DNA from: Pseudomonadota bacterium
GTDB taxonomy: Bacteria; Pseudomonadota; Alphaproteobacteria; Rhizobiales; Rhizobiaceae
Length of the DNA stretch: 5,560 nt
Assembly (NCBI GenBank): GCA_023416545.1
Contig: JAEZHO010000159.1
Coordinates: 1-5,560 of the forward strand
Direction: 5' to 3'
A model generated the notes under the pieces. That model was given only the letters and a program-made list of their open reading frames with translations. It searched no databases and was not told the DNA's origin. Of the stretch, positions 4,462 to 5,560 are shown piece by piece; within the stretch, counting starts at the first letter, position 1, and every line of letters starts with the position of its first letter. The position numbers and the translations under genes were made by a program.

Positions 4462-5560
4462 ATGCCAGCGCATTTCAAGTACATCATCATCGGTGGCGGC
4501 ATGATGGGTGCCGCCGCCGCCCGCCATCTCTCCCGGCATGTCGAGGGGGTGGCGCTGATAGGTCCGGGAGAGCCCCGAGACTACGCATCCCACCAGGGTG
4601 TCTTCGCCAGTCACTATGACGAGGCGCGGATAACCCGCCGCTTCGACGCCGATCCGCTCTGGGCGACGTTCGCGCAGAGGGCGATCGACCGCTACCGCGA
4701 GATCGAGGATGCAAGCGGCATCCGCTTCTTCTCCGAGGCCGGATGCCTGTTTGCGGGACCCGAGCCGAAATCCGACGCCGACTATCTCCATCGTGCCGCC
4801 GAGGTCGCGCGGTCCAGCGGGCTGGAGGTCGAGCGGCTGACGGCCGGGCAGATGCAGGCGCGTTTCGCGCAGTTCGATTTTCCCTCCCACATTGTCGGCT
4901 ATCACGAAGGGTCGCAGGCCGGTCACATCAATCCGCGGGCGCTGGTCCGCGCTCAGATCGCGCTTGCGAAGCGCGGCGGGGTGACGGTGATCGATGCCAT
5001 CGCGACCTCGGTCCGCGAGGAAGGCGGCCTCGTGGAGGTCACCGCGGGTGGCGAGACCTACCGGGCCGAGCGGGTGCTGGTCGCGGCCGGCGCCTTCAGC
5101 AATCTCAACGCCGTCCTGCCCCGGCCGCTCCAGATGCGGGCAGCACCGCGAACGGTGGTCTTCTTCGAGATCGATGAACAGGCTCTGTCCGTCTTCGGCA
5201 CCATGCCGTCCACCATCGTCTTCACCGAGCGCGAGGAGGACCATGTCTACATCCTGCCGCCGGTCCGCTATCGGGACGGGAAGACCTACCTCAAGCTCGG
5301 CGGCGATATCGAGACCGGCGACCTGACGCGACCGGAAGAGTTCCGCGCCTGGTTCGGCTCGGACGGCAATCCCGACGAACGCCGGCGGCTGATCGCGGAG
5401 GCGCTGCAACTGATGCCGGCGCTTGCCGGGCGCCCCACGTCCTCCGCGGCCTGCGTCGCGAGCTTCACGCCGACCGGGCGCCCCTACGCGGGCTTCATCG
5501 GTTCCTCGCGGGTCGCCGTGCTCACGGGCGGGAATTTCGTCGCGGCGAAATCCTCCGACG
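4462..5560 (+). CDS. FAD-dependent DAO-fold oxidoreductase (amino-acid or amine oxidase/dehydrogenase), 3' end beyond window
   Basis: A member of the D-amino-acid oxidase/sarcosine oxidase superfamily, which oxidises C-N bonds of amino acids or N-methyl amines using FAD; the substrate cannot be read from sequence. The frame is open for 366 codons from the ATG at 4462 to the edge, so little should be missing from a usual 370-400. The dinucleotide-binding strand and loop YIIIGGGMMGAAAA (7-20) carry GxGxxG at 11-16. VLVAAGAFSN (about 210-219) is the second FAD contact typical of the family. Near the C-terminus CVASFTPTGRPYAGFI (331-346) matches in place the C-x-Y-T-x-T-P-D segment of monomeric sarcosine oxidase, where the Cys holds FAD covalently, and TGGNFVAAKSSD (355-366) replaces the usual GHGFK stretch. 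No other in-frame start exists back to the TGA at 4399, and the ribosome site is weak. It lies 89 bases after the transglycosylase, without a clear terminator between. Family firm, specificity unknown. Confidence 0.
   Translation, partial: MPAHFKYIIIGGGMMGAAAARHLSRHVEGVALIGPGEPRDYASHQGVFASHYDEARITRRFDADPLWATFAQRAIDRYREIEDASGIRFFSEAGCLFAGPEPKSDADYLHRAAEVARSSGLEVERLTAGQMQARFAQFDFPSHIVGYHEGSQAGHINPRALVRAQIALAKRGGVTVIDAIATSVREEGGLVEVTAGGETYRAERVLVAAGAFSNLNAVLPRPLQMRAAPRTVVFFEIDEQALSVFGTMPSTIVFTEREEDHVYILPPVRYRDGKTYLKLGGDIETGDLTRPEEFRAWFGSDGNPDERRRLIAEALQLMPALAGRPTSSAACVASFTPTGRPYAGFIGSSRVAVLTGGNFVAAKSSD

Noticed and set aside
4414..5409. A 331-codon minus-strand frame opposite the oxidoreductase.
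   Set aside because: The plus strand has a continuous frame with FAD-binding motifs at both ends; the minus frame has none.
1..5560. Mobile element, CRISPR array, tRNA, toxin-antitoxin or defence system.
   Set aside because: No terminal inverted repeats, transposase or integrase motifs, regularly spaced repeats, or cloverleaf sequence were found; all six genes belong to common housekeeping or metabolic families.

Overview
The window looks like ordinary chromosome from a high-GC alphaproteobacterium, most likely of the Rhizobiales (Rhizobium/Sinorhizobium/Agrobacterium type). This rests on three things: strong GC bias at third codon positions; a phosphofructokinase that resembles the roughly 400-residue PPi-dependent enzyme as I remember it from rhizobia; and a small TerB/J-domain protein joined to an amidase, which I also remember from rhizobia. 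These taxonomic links are from memory of the protein families, not from a search.

Layout. Bases 1-1744 are read leftward: pfp (PPi-dependent 6-phosphofructokinase) and then, 36 bases downstream, a LysE/RhtB-type exporter that runs off the left edge. Bases 1745-2087 are a non-coding divergent region with two candidate dyad sites and an unused, near-perfect Shine-Dalgarno sequence. From 2088 everything is read rightward: a DjlA-like TerB + J-domain protein overlaps, by ATGA, an N-acetylmuramoyl-L-alanine amidase with a peptidoglycan-binding domain. After a 237-base gap comes a small secreted lytic transglycosylase. After an 89-base gap comes an FAD-dependent DAO-fold oxidoreductase that is still open at the right edge.

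Function. The left half combines a reversible glycolytic/gluconeogenic step with a probable amino-acid or metabolite exporter. The middle is a small cell-wall group. Lytic transglycosylases release 1,6-anhydro-muropeptides, and amidases of the AmpD/AmiD family remove peptides from muropeptides, so the two enzymes could act one after the other. The co-translated J-protein would recruit DnaK, possibly for folding of the amidase. The oxidoreductase probably oxidises a secondary or N-methyl amine or an amino acid and seems unrelated to its neighbours.

I see no mobile element, CRISPR, tRNA, rRNA or prophage signal. I found no convincing new system. The points most worth a second look are the DjlA-amidase coupling, the missing export signal on an amidase built like AmiD, two start-site puzzles, and the altered flavin-domain C-terminus of the oxidoreductase.
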